From Anaerolineales bacterium (GTDB lineage Bacteria > Chloroflexota > Anaerolineae > Anaerolineales > UBA4823): a DNA stretch of 24,429 bases. The notes below the pieces were generated by a model that saw only the letters and a list, made by a program, of their open reading frames with translations, ran no database searches and was not told the origin of the DNA. Shown here in pieces: positions 1 to 6,830 of the stretch. Both the position numbers and the translations under genes were made by a program. Where the stretch lies: contig JALHTN010000453.1 in the NCBI GenBank assembly GCA_022865865.1, positions 1 through 24,429 on the forward strand, read 5' to 3'. Position 1 is the stretch's first letter. Every line of letters starts with the position of its first letter.

Positions 1-1551
1 GCTGCTCTGGCTGGCAGATGCAAAGTAAACACCGGGCTCCATTGCGTCCGAGGTAATGGTCGCGGTATGTTTGAAAGGTGGTGTGCCACGATTTGCATTG
101 CTTGGGTTTTGAATCATCAAGGTAATGGTTTCATCACCCTCTACATCCGAGTCGAGGATCACCGTGATCAGAGTCGAAGCGGTAAGATCACCTGCGGGAA
201 TAAAGATCGGGGTTGTATCAATTGTGTAATCGACATCTCTGGTGGCTGAACCGCCAAGGTTAAATGGAACTGTTATGTCTTTACTCGACTCGATAGTCAG
301 CTGCACCTCCACCGTCATGGTTCCAACGGTTTCATCACCGCTCTGTTCTTCCCAGGTAAAGAAGACATCCGGGGGATCATCGTTATCCTCGATCGTATAA
401 ATATGTACCGCTGGAGTGCCAATCTCCGCATATACCGCGTCAATTAAAGTGATGCTGAATGATTCATCCTCCTCATCGATCAGATCATCGATCACATCCA
501 CAACGATTGGAAATGTTGTATCCAGTGCTGGAATGGTGATCGGGCTGGAGAGGATTGTGTAATCTACACCCCGCTGCGCATCGCCTCCAGTATCAAAAAT
601 CACAGTGATATCCTTACTCGAGGGATGACTGAGCCTTAACAGTGCCAGATTGTCCACATCCTCTGGAAAACTTTGATCGGGTATTAGAAACGATACCTCC
701 GGCGGGTCGTCATTATCTTCGATGTTAATAATATGCGTGAATGGAGTTCCCTTGACAGCATTAGATGGTGAGCCCATGATTAACACGGCTGTCTCAGTGT
801 CCTCATCAACATCATCATCAATGATATTGACAACGATTTCTGCCGTTGTATATCCCGGCAGGATCACTACTGGGCTCGAACTCACCGTATAGTCATCCCC
901 GGGGAGTGCAGTCCCATCCAATGAAAATGGTACCGAAACCGTTTTATCGGTGGCTGCCGTTAGCTGTAAGAGAACCCTGATCTCCCCTGCGCTTTCATCC
1001 AGAGTCTGACCGCTCTCGACAAAAGCTATTGTAGGAGTGATGGGAGAAGGAGGTGTGCCTTCAATGACGACATCTTTAATGATCGTCCGGCGCGTTATCG
1101 TAGAGATTGGCATTGGTCGGAAATTGACCAAGGGCAGCATAGGCTGCCAGGTCGATACAACCTGAACCACTACCCGGTCAGCCAGGCTGACTTGCTGGTC
1201 AGCAGGGATAGGACAGATCGCGAAAGGCGAACTGCTCGCTGGTCCATGGTCGTACGATATAGAGATATCTGTTGCAGAGATACCCGCGAATCTTCCGATA
1301 CGCATGGCCGCATCCTGGATGCCATCACAATCTGCATAATATCGAAGACTCCCAGAGACCTCTCCCGCTGCAGATCCATATCGGGCAGCTTCACGGCTTG
1401 AAGACAAAACCATGCTGTACAGAAACAACAAGCGGCCTGCTTCAATGATCCCAAAAACCAGGATCAGAAACAGCGGTAGGACCAGAGCGAACTCCACAAT
1501 ACCCTGCCCTTTGGTTTTTCGTTTGAATTTCTTAAATATCATTATCTCCAT
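1..1551 (-). CDS. TadE-like pilin-type protein fused to Calx-beta repeats (3' end outside window)
   Basis: Translating the minus strand from the ATG at 1551 gives 517 open codons that run off the left edge. Residues 15-45 hold a TadE-type prepilin-like segment: GQGIVEFALVLP followed by a hydrophobic stretch to about 37, then EAGRLLF. TadE proteins are pseudopilins of tight-adherence pili; the hydrophobic segment anchors or assembles and the rest lies outside. Residues 174-281, 285-391 and 395-502 are three successive Calx-beta domains of about 110 residues, each with the GxDYT motif, an acidic (D/E)-rich Ca2+-binding type loop and a closing strand; the first two end in IEDNDDPP. A fourth begins near 507. 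Calx-beta domains bind calcium and occur in large adhesins. AAGGAG lies 3 bases before the ATG at 1551; the in-frame ATG at 1542 is an alternative start. The combination suggests a calcium-stabilised surface or adhesion protein. The domain calls are firm; the role is inferred. Confidence 0.85.
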   Translation of the reverse strand, partial: MEIMIFKKFKRKTKGQGIVEFALVLPLFLILVFGIIEAGRLLFLYSMVLSSSREAARYGSAAGEVSGSLRYYADCDGIQDAAMRIGRFAGISATDISISYDHGPASSSPFAICPIPADQQVSLADRVVVQVVSTWQPMLPLVNFRPMPISTITRRTIIKDVVIEGTPPSPITPTIAFVESGQTLDESAGEIRVLLQLTAATDKTVSVPFSLDGTALPGDDYTVSSSPVVILPGYTTAEIVVNIIDDDVDEDTETAVLIMGSPSNAVKGTPFTHIINIEDNDDPPEVSFLIPDQSFPEDVDNLALLRLSHPSSKDITVIFDTGGDAQRGVDYTILSSPITIPALDTTFPIVVDVIDDLIDEEDESFSITLIDAVYAEIGTPAVHIYTIEDNDDPPDVFFTWEEQSGDETVGTMTVEVQLTIESSKDITVPFNLGGSATRDVDYTIDTTPIFIPAGDLTASTLITVILDSDVEGDETITLMIQNPSNANRGTPPFKHTATITSDAMEPGVYFASASQSS

Positions 1552-1619
1552 AGTCTCCTTCCAATAGACACACAGAGAACTACTGGGCTGTCTCAGATGT
1601 AATTGTATACATAAAGGAC

Positions 1620-1644
1620 AACGCTTTCATAACCAAATTGTTAC
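1620..1644 (-). promoter_or_regulatory. Putative ECF-sigma promoter of the TadE/Calx-beta gene
   Basis: On the minus strand, GTAAC (1644-1640) is followed by a 16-base spacer and CGTT (1623-1620). The wider match GTAACAA-N12-AGCGTT is the same as the site before the ECF sigma gene at 3673-3649. It resembles group IV sigma promoters (an AAC-type -35 and a CGT-type -10, 16-17 bases apart). The transcript would start near 1613, leaving a leader of about 60 bases before the ATG at 1551. Pattern seen directly; function inferred. Confidence 0.55.
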
Positions 1645-1813
1645 CTTACAACTTTGCAATCTTTATTATTTATGCAATTTATATTGTTTACGAGATTCCC
1701 CCTCCCAATGAATATTCATGTACCAACTAATCAATTTACCTGCTGACTGGAATCAACTGATTAATCGCTCACCAGGGATTGGTTTCACCGGTAGCGGTCC
1801 GCATTCGAGATGA

Positions 1814-1845
1814 TAAAAAAAAGGAATCGCAGGTTTGCGATTCCT
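1814..1845 (-). terminator. Rho-independent terminator of the ECF sigma / anti-sigma-like operon
   Basis: A perfect 10-base-pair stem (1822-1831 with 1836-1845) has a 4-base loop. On the minus strand it is followed by a run of eight T. It lies about 30 bases after the stop codon of the 3049-1877 gene. On the plus strand no T run follows, so it acts in the minus direction. Confidence 0.85.
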
Positions 1846-1876
1846 AAATTTATAAATCTACACCTTGAATTGCTAG

Positions 1877-3049
1877 TTAATTTTCCTTTGTGGGCCAAAA
1901 GGTTGGGTGCAGGGTAGGCTTAGGTTTCTTAGTCCTATCGGGTGTTGGTTCAGCACCACCATCATCTGTAGGATTAGGCGCTTGCGTTGCCGGTGGTGGT
2001 GGATTAGTTGGCGGTGGTGCGCTGGTAGGTTTAAACGTTGCAGTTGCCGTGGGTTCAATTCTGGGGACCGAGGTGTTTGTGGGTGTTGGAACAGCTGTCG
2101 CGGGTAGTGATTCACTTGCTGCTTCAGTCGCTGTCGGTTCCAGGAAAGTGGTGGAGGTTGAAGTGAAGGTCGCAGTGACAATCATAGTGGGTGTGGAAGT
2201 ATAAGTCGCAGTGTTTGTGGGAGTCGCTGTAGCTGCAACCAGCACAAACTCGAAGGGTCGCTCTTCAAACGGTTCTGATGCCAGGGTTAGGAATTTATCT
2301 AGAAAAAATCCAGATGCGAGCTCAGGGTGGGAATCAATGATACCCACTAAATTGTTGACCGGGACCCTCAGAGTCTGCTCGAATAAGGTTGATAATTGTG
2401 CCGCCATCACCTGATCGGTTTTGGCTACCATCAAAATCCCAGACGCGGCTTGAGATAGTTGATACTCGAAATTTGTCAATGTTTCATCGATCAATTCGGT
2501 TCGGCCAATTAAGACCAGCTCCTGCATTTCGATCACTCGACGTTGGGCAAACCGGATTCTCAAGCGTGTTTCGTCTTCCTGGTTTGAAGCAAGTGAGACG
2601 CTTAATTCTTCTTGCGTAATCTTCGCTTCATAGAGTGGATCACCAGGGATGCTCCTCTGAACCAAGAATGAGGTGCTGCGATACCCCACAAACAGCAAAA
2701 CCGCGGTCAGCGTTAATAAAGCTGAATATTGCACCGCGATGCGTCTTTCCTGGAAGAAGGCTGGAATCCGGCTGAACGTTTCAGCAGCATCAGCTTCTGC
2801 CCCCTGTCCTTTGAAGCGGTTGACCAATCTGCGCTGAGAGAGCTGTACAAATCCAGGCCTGGGATTAAACACTTCTTTGCGGGATTGCAGCCACAGAGCG
2901 GCTTCCAGGGGAGGCTTTAATTGCCCACTATATTCTGGATATTGATCAAGAACCGTTTCAACCGTCGCAGAACCATTGGTAATTAATTCCAGGCAGGAAT
3001 CGAGGATGCGACTTAAATCATCTTGGTTTCGAGCTTTGTTCTTTATCAT
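1877..3049 (-). CDS. Membrane-anchored anti-sigma-like protein with DUF5667-type domain and Thr/Pro-rich stalk
   Basis: A 390-residue protein encoded 31 bases after the ECF sigma gene, so probably co-transcribed and likely its regulator. Residues 1-104 would be cytoplasmic (including LDSCLELITNGSATVETVL, common at the head of such partner proteins in Chloroflexota). Residues 105-124 form one membrane segment. Residues 134-230 resemble the DUF5667 domain (signature SIPGDPLYEAK, then a long helical stretch). From about 272 to 386 the chain is low-complexity and rich in Thr, Pro and Ala (repeated TPT, TAT, PTP), ending in a basic-proline tail. Such tails are typical of wall-spanning stalks. There is no obvious zinc-binding HxxxCxxC anti-sigma motif, so the anti-sigma role rests on position and topology. 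The operon terminator follows the stop codon. Confidence 0.75.
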   Translation of the reverse strand: MIKNKARNQDDLSRILDSCLELITNGSATVETVLDQYPEYSGQLKPPLEAALWLQSRKEVFNPRPGFVQLSQRRLVNRFKGQGAEADAAETFSRIPAFFQERRIAVQYSALLTLTAVLLFVGYRSTSFLVQRSIPGDPLYEAKITQEELSVSLASNQEDETRLRIRFAQRRVIEMQELVLIGRTELIDETLTNFEYQLSQAASGILMVAKTDQVMAAQLSTLFEQTLRVPVNNLVGIIDSHPELASGFFLDKFLTLASEPFEERPFEFVLVAATATPTNTATYTSTPTMIVTATFTSTSTTFLEPTATEAASESLPATAVPTPTNTSVPRIEPTATATFKPTSAPPPTNPPPPATQAPNPTDDGGAEPTPDRTKKPKPTLHPTFWPTKEN

Positions 3050-3080
3050 AGCAACTCGCCGCTGAGCATAATTCAGACAG

Positions 3081-3641
3081 CTAGATTTCTAAAAGACTCC
3101 GCAGGGCAGATAAGGCGCGATGCTGCAGAATCCGTACTGCGCCAGGCGTCCGCCCCATCACCTGCCCGGTCTCCTCAGGGGACAACCCACTGAGGAACCT
3201 AAGCACTATCACTGTCCGGTAATCTTCCCGCAGTTGAGTAAGTGTTTGCCGGACTTCCTGGTGTTCGATATTAAGTATAGCTGTTTCGCCAGGATCAGGA
3301 TTGAAATCGGTAATTTGTTTTTCTTCTATAGACATGATCCCCCCGGACCGTCCCGCTCGCCGATAAAAGTCGATTAGAACATTGCGAGCGATTTTAAAGA
3401 GATAGGCCAGGAATGGTACTCCTTTTTGCCGGTATTTCGGCAGTGAACGCCAGGCTCGGAAAAATACTTCTTCGGTCAAATCTTCTGCATCGAGGCGATC
3501 ATTCAGGTTCGCATAGATAAATCTAAAGATTATCTGAGCGTAGCGCTGATAGAGCTCGCCAAAGGCTGCTGAATCACCTTCCTGAGCAATTCTGATTAAT
3601 TCACTGTCTTCGGAGTTCTGCCAATCAGGCATTTCCTCCAC
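3081..3641 (-). CDS. ECF-family (group IV) RNA polymerase sigma factor
   Basis: A 186-residue sigma-70 family protein with only regions 2 and 4, as in ECF factors. Region 2 (about residues 24-95) has FGELYQRYAQIIFRFI, the DAEDLTEEVFFRAW core-binding motif and FLAYLFKIARNVLIDFYRR. Region 4 (about 130-183) has LTQLREDYRTVIVLRFL and the helix-turn-helix LSPEETGQVMGRTPGAVRIL. It would direct RNA polymerase to a small set of promoters, with the downstream membrane protein as its probable regulator. The start is uncertain: GTG at 3641 has no spaced ribosome site but lies where the candidate promoter at 3649-3673 would begin transcription (leaderless), while ATG at 3632 has GGAGG only 2 bases before it. 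The possible self-regulation is described at that promoter. Confidence 0.93.
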   Translation of the reverse strand: MEEMPDWQNSEDSELIRIAQEGDSAAFGELYQRYAQIIFRFIYANLNDRLDAEDLTEEVFFRAWRSLPKYRQKGVPFLAYLFKIARNVLIDFYRRAGRSGGIMSIEEKQITDFNPDPGETAILNIEHQEVRQTLTQLREDYRTVIVLRFLSGLSPEETGQVMGRTPGAVRILQHRALSALRSLLEI

Positions 3642-3648
3642 CCTTATG

Positions 3649-3673
3649 AACGCTGGTTTCTATGTTTTGTTAC
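3649..3673 (-). promoter_or_regulatory. Putative autoregulatory ECF promoter of the sigma gene
   Basis: On the minus strand, GTAAC (3673-3669; TGTAAC if the preceding T is counted) is followed by 16 bases and CGTT (3652-3649). It shares GTAACAA-N12-AGCGTT with 1644-1620. ECF sigma genes commonly transcribe themselves from such sites. The transcript start would fall near 3642, next to the GTG at 3641. Pattern seen; function inferred. Confidence 0.55.
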
Positions 3674-3752
3674 ATAATTGAGCATCAGGAGCCTCGCCTA
3701 TGATACCGCTAAAATAAGCATAATCCTGGCCTCTATGCGAAATCACGAGTAG

Positions 3753-3798
3753 AGACCGGTCGACACCATGATACCCTGTTGAAGACCGGAATCGGTCT
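3753..3798. repeat. Tandem AGACCG palindromic sites upstream of the YabE-like gene
   Basis: AGACCGGTC at 3753-3761 contains the 8-base palindrome GACCGGTC. AGACCGGAATCGGTCT at 3783-3798 is a 6+4+6 inverted repeat. The two AGACCG elements start exactly 30 bases apart, about three helix turns, in the divergent gap between the sigma gene and the 3824 gene. This could be a pair of operator sites; no protein can be assigned. Confidence 0.3.
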
Positions 3799-3823
3799 AC
3801 AATTCTGTTAGAATTTGGGGGCT

Positions 3824-5182
3824 ATGAAACGGGCGTATATTTTAATCATCATCCTGGCGCTGACCGGTGGAGCAATATTTTTTATCACACAGGGGATCCA
3901 CAAAACCGTGACACTTATAATCAACGGTCAACCAAATGAAATCCAAACCACATCCTGGACTATTTCGGGATTCCTTCAGGAACAAGGGATATCATTAACT
4001 GAAGAAGATGCCATCGAACCCCCCATATCCGCCTTCCTTACTGGTGAAAAAGTGATTACCATTGAGCAGGCATCCTGGATCACCATCCTATCCGATGGAG
4101 TTACGAATTCCGTTTATACACGTCAAAATTCACCTGAGGAAATATTATCTGGCTTGGATATGCAGCTTAATCCAGATGACCTGCTCTATCTGGATGGAAA
4201 ACTGGTCTCAGATGACACCATCCTTACCCCGGGTACAAATCACAGTCTTCAGATTCAAAGGTCCATTCCGGTCGAGCTGACCCAAGGAGATCTATCTGAA
4301 ACCTTTCATACAACTGCACCAACTCTCGGACAGGCCTTGTGGCTGAACGGAATTACGCTGGGTGTTGGGGACTATATCACCCCATCTATTGACACACCAA
4401 TCGATGAACGGGTTGAAGCTGAGTTGGAGAAATCCAAAACTATAACCATCCAATTTTCAGGTGGGATTATTAATTCAAACACCACTGCAAGTAGAGTCGA
4501 CCAGGCTTTAAGTGAATCGGGCATTGCTTTACAGGGATTGGACTACAGTCGTCCTGGGGCAAATTCCCCCATTCCTCAGAATGGTGAAATTCAAGTGATC
4601 CGCGTTCGGGAGGAATTGTATTTGGAATCTGAACCCATTCCTTACGAAACAGAGACTCAACCAGTTGCTGATCTGGAGATCGATCATCAGAACATCGTCC
4701 AATCCGGGGTTTTTGGTTTGGTAACCAAACGTATCCGGGTGCGCATTGAAGATGATCAGGAGGTTTCTCGCCAGATTGAAGATGAATATATATCTCAAGA
4801 ACCTCAATCTGAAATTATTGGTTACGGAACTCAAATCGTTCCACATACCCTGGATACACCTGGCGGGCAGATCACTTATTGGCGAGCAGTGGACCTGTAT
4901 GCTATCTCCTACAATGTAACCAGTAATGGTGGGTATGGAACTGCTACGGGTGTTCCACTGGCAAAAGGCGTTGCGGCTATCGATCCTCGCTATATCCCCT
5001 ACGGGACCCGCATGTATATCCCTGGTTATGGGCAGGCGCTGGCAGCCGATACTGGAGGCGGAATTAAAGGTCGTATGATCGATCTTGGTTATTTAGATGA
5101 AGATTATGTCTCCTGGCACCAGTGGGTGACGGTCTATTTTCTTTGGCCCCCTGCGGAGAATATTGCGTGGATTTTCCCCTAA
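3824..5182 (+). CDS. YabE/RpfB-like cell wall protein (DUF348 repeats, G5, 3D domain)
   Basis: A 452-residue exported protein from the ATG at 3824 (a TTG nine bases upstream is less likely). Residues 4-23 form an uncleaved signal-anchor. Four ubiquitin-like DUF348-type repeats follow (about 27-65, 87-125, 148-185, 206-245), then a G5 domain (about 258-338) and a C-terminal 3D domain (about 354-440). The 3D domain shows its aspartates: DPRYIPYGTRMYIP (D387), AADTGGG (D409) and GRMIDLG (D420). The 3D domain is the lytic-transglycosylase-like fold of MltA and of Firmicutes YabE/YocH proteins, so the protein probably cleaves or remodels peptidoglycan. Its 3' end overlaps ksgA by 16 bases; Bacillus subtilis has yabE in the same neighbourhood of ksgA. 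A TAGAAT at 3809-3814 could be a -10 element only a few bases from the start. Confidence 0.88.
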   Translation: MKRAYILIIILALTGGAIFFITQGIHKTVTLIINGQPNEIQTTSWTISGFLQEQGISLTEEDAIEPPISAFLTGEKVITIEQASWITILSDGVTNSVYTRQNSPEEILSGLDMQLNPDDLLYLDGKLVSDDTILTPGTNHSLQIQRSIPVELTQGDLSETFHTTAPTLGQALWLNGITLGVGDYITPSIDTPIDERVEAELEKSKTITIQFSGGIINSNTTASRVDQALSESGIALQGLDYSRPGANSPIPQNGEIQVIRVREELYLESEPIPYETETQPVADLEIDHQNIVQSGVFGLVTKRIRVRIEDDQEVSRQIEDEYISQEPQSEIIGYGTQIVPHTLDTPGGQITYWRAVDLYAISYNVTSNGGYGTATGVPLAKGVAAIDPRYIPYGTRMYIPGYGQALAADTGGGIKGRMIDLGYLDEDYVSWHQWVTVYFLWPPAENIAWIFP

Positions 5183-6030
5183 ACCCCCCTCAACTCGATA
5201 TTCCGGGATTACTTAAGCAGTATGGTATCCGGCCCAGCAAACGCCTGGGGCAGAATTTTCTGATCGATCCGCTATATCTAACCCGTGTTGCCGATGCTGG
5301 AGCAATCACTGATCAGGATACCGTCCTTGAAGTTGGTGCTGGAGTAGGCAATCTAACCCGCCTGCTGGGAATGAGGGCGAAAGAGGTAATAGCAGTCGAA
5401 ATTGATTCTGCTTTGATCCCAATTCTGAACCAGGTCACCGCATCATATGCGAACATTAAAATAATCCACGGGGATATTCTTGGATATGATTTGGCCGACT
5501 TGATGACTTCAATTCCTTACCAGGTTGTCGCAAACATCCCCTATTACATTACTTCAAATTTAATCCGCCACCTGATGACCAGCGATGCGCATCCTCAACG
5601 CATTGTCCTGACAATCCAAAAAGAGGTGGCTGATCGAATCTGTGCGCCATCTGGAAAACTCAGCCTTCTAGGATTAAGTGTTCAGGTTTTTGGGTATCCG
5701 GTGATTAAATCAAAGATTCCTTCTGAAGCTTTCTACCCACCTCCAAAAGTCGATTCCGCCATCGTGCGGGTCGACATGCATCCTTCTCCATTGATACCAG
5801 AAGTGTATCTGGAAACCTTTTTCTATCTGGCTAAAGCCGGCTTTAGCCAGAAACGAAAAACGCTGCGCAATTCCTTGTCCGCAGGTTTAAGACTGGATAA
5901 GAAAGCAGTAGAAGAATTACTGTATGCAGTTGATATTGACGATCGTAGAAGGGCAGAAACCCTGACGATTGATGAGTGGAATTCGATTACCTTGGAATAC
6001 GTCAAACTTATACCCCCCAAGAATTCCTAA
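5167..6030 (+). CDS. ksgA: 16S rRNA (adenine(1518)-N6/adenine(1519)-N6)-dimethyltransferase RsmA/KsgA
   Basis: A 287-residue methyltransferase that uses S-adenosylmethionine to dimethylate two adjacent adenines near the 3' end of 16S rRNA in late 30S assembly. The N-terminus has the family signature PSKRLGQNFLIDP (residues 23-35). The SAM motif is VLEVGAGVGNLT (53-64), followed by the acidic loop VIAVEID. The catalytic motif NIPYYITS lies at 123-130. The C-terminus carries FSQKRKTLRNSL. I chose the GTG at 5167: GGAG lies 8 bases upstream and the resulting N-terminus fits the family. The longer frame from the GTG at 5122 adds 15 residues that look unrelated. The start lies inside the preceding gene, so translation is probably coupled. 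The convergent gene on the other strand ends only 4 bases after its stop codon. Confidence 0.96.
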   Translation: MDFPLNPPQLDIPGLLKQYGIRPSKRLGQNFLIDPLYLTRVADAGAITDQDTVLEVGAGVGNLTRLLGMRAKEVIAVEIDSALIPILNQVTASYANIKIIHGDILGYDLADLMTSIPYQVVANIPYYITSNLIRHLMTSDAHPQRIVLTIQKEVADRICAPSGKLSLLGLSVQVFGYPVIKSKIPSEAFYPPPKVDSAIVRVDMHPSPLIPEVYLETFFYLAKAGFSQKRKTLRNSLSAGLRLDKKAVEELLYAVDIDDRRRAETLTIDEWNSITLEYVKLIPPKNS

Positions 6031-6034
6031 CGTA

Positions 6035-6802
6035 TTAAATTATCAGAGATCTGTGTTTTGAATTTGTTGAAGTTTCAAGGTCGCGGTATTCGTATAGCAT
6101 TTGCCAAACCCGGACCGCAGCCTCAAGTTGAATCGTGAATGACATTTTTGAAGTCCCCCATTGACGGTCAGCAAAATAGAAAGGTACTTCAGAGATAGAA
6201 TAACCCAACCTTTGAGCCACAAAGAGCATTTCAACTTGAAATGCATATCCATTTGACCGGATTCTATGCAGGGGCATTCCGTGGAGGGTTTCCTGCCGCC
6301 ATGCTCGAAAACCACCAGTCGCATCATTCACTGACAGTCGCAGTATTGTTTTAGCGTACAGATTACCAAATGAAGATAGGCCTTTTCTCCATAAAGGCCA
6401 TTGTTCATCCAGTTTTCCACCGGGGATATAGCGTGATCCCATCGCAACATCCGAATTTTTCAAGCCCTGAATTAACTCATTAACCTTCTCTGGAGGATGA
6501 GAGAAATCCGCGTCCATTTGCACGATTACATCTGCACCTTGACCAAGCGCGTTTTGAAATCCCTCGATGTATGCTGAGCCCAGTCCTTTTTTTCCGGACC
6601 GGTGTATTATAGTTATGCATCCCGAATGCTCTCGAGCGAGATTTTCTGCAATTTCACCAGTACCGTCGGGGCTGTTGTCATCAACCACCAGGATATGTAT
6701 GCCATCCAACGGCAATGCAAATAATGCCGCAGCTAATTCCGGCAAATTTTCGGCTTCATTGTAAGTTGGTACTACAATGAATATTTGATTGGAATTTCCC
6801 AT
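6035..6802 (-). CDS. Polyprenol monophosphomannose synthase-like glycosyltransferase (GT2, DPM1-like)
   Basis: A 255-residue GT2 family enzyme, similar in length to soluble DPM1/Ppm1 catalytic domains. The N-terminus has FIVVPTYNEAENLPEL and LVVDDNSPDGTGE (GDP-sugar binding). The metal-binding DxD-type motif is QMDADFSHPPEK. MGSRYIPGG and DATGGFRAWRQE complete the DPM1 pattern, and DRQWGTSKMS near the end is the usual lipid-side motif. It most likely transfers mannose (or another hexose) from a nucleotide sugar to a polyprenyl phosphate at the inner membrane face, supplying glycan or protein mannosylation. It has no C-terminal membrane domain, unlike some homologues. It is third behind the roadblock and V4R genes but has a perfect TATAAT just before its start codon, so it may also have its own leaderless transcript. 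Confidence 0.88.
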   Translation of the reverse strand: MGNSNQIFIVVPTYNEAENLPELAAALFALPLDGIHILVVDDNSPDGTGEIAENLAREHSGCITIIHRSGKKGLGSAYIEGFQNALGQGADVIVQMDADFSHPPEKVNELIQGLKNSDVAMGSRYIPGGKLDEQWPLWRKGLSSFGNLYAKTILRLSVNDATGGFRAWRQETLHGMPLHRIRSNGYAFQVEMLFVAQRLGYSISEVPFYFADRQWGTSKMSFTIQLEAAVRVWQMLYEYRDLETSTNSKHRSLII

Positions 6803-6808
6803 GGGTAG

Positions 6809-6814
6809 ATTATA
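6809..6814 (-). promoter_or_regulatory. TATAAT -10 element giving a leaderless transcript of the DPM1-like gene
   Basis: TATAAT on the minus strand is followed by 6 bases and then the ATG at 6802. The usual 7-base step from a -10 element to +1 lands on the A of that ATG. No ribosome binding site is visible before this ATG and no good -35 is found 16-18 bases upstream. The element sits in the 28-base gap after the V4R gene. Confidence 0.45.
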
Positions 6815-6830
6815 ACCACAAAGGCAGTGA

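Larger units (their letters stand above)
1552..1876. other. Intergenic region, no gene seen
   Basis: This A+T-rich stretch lies between the TadE/Calx-beta gene and the end of the anti-sigma-like gene, both on the minus strand. It holds the terminator of the sigma operon (1814-1845), a perfect 12-base palindrome ATGAATATTCAT at 1708-1719 of unknown meaning, and the putative ECF-type promoter at 1620-1644. I found no convincing short reading frame or RNA gene between 1645 and 1813. Confidence 0.6.

Noticed and set aside
1170..1454. 94-residue minus-strand reading frame
   Set aside because: It is out of frame within the TadE/Calx-beta gene, whose reading frame stays open across the whole of 1-1551 with good domain matches.
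1890..2204. Plus-strand frame rich in Gly and Val
   Set aside because: It is the antisense shadow of the Thr/Pro-rich stalk of the minus-strand gene; Thr/Pro codons read backwards give Gly/Val.
5122..5166. Longer start (GTG at 5122) for ksgA
   Set aside because: It adds 15 residues without family resemblance and overlaps the preceding gene more; the GTG at 5167 has GGAG at good spacing.
6031..6034. Terminator between the convergent ksgA and DPM1-like genes
   Set aside because: Only 4 bases separate the stop codons and no hairpin is visible, so the two transcripts probably overlap.
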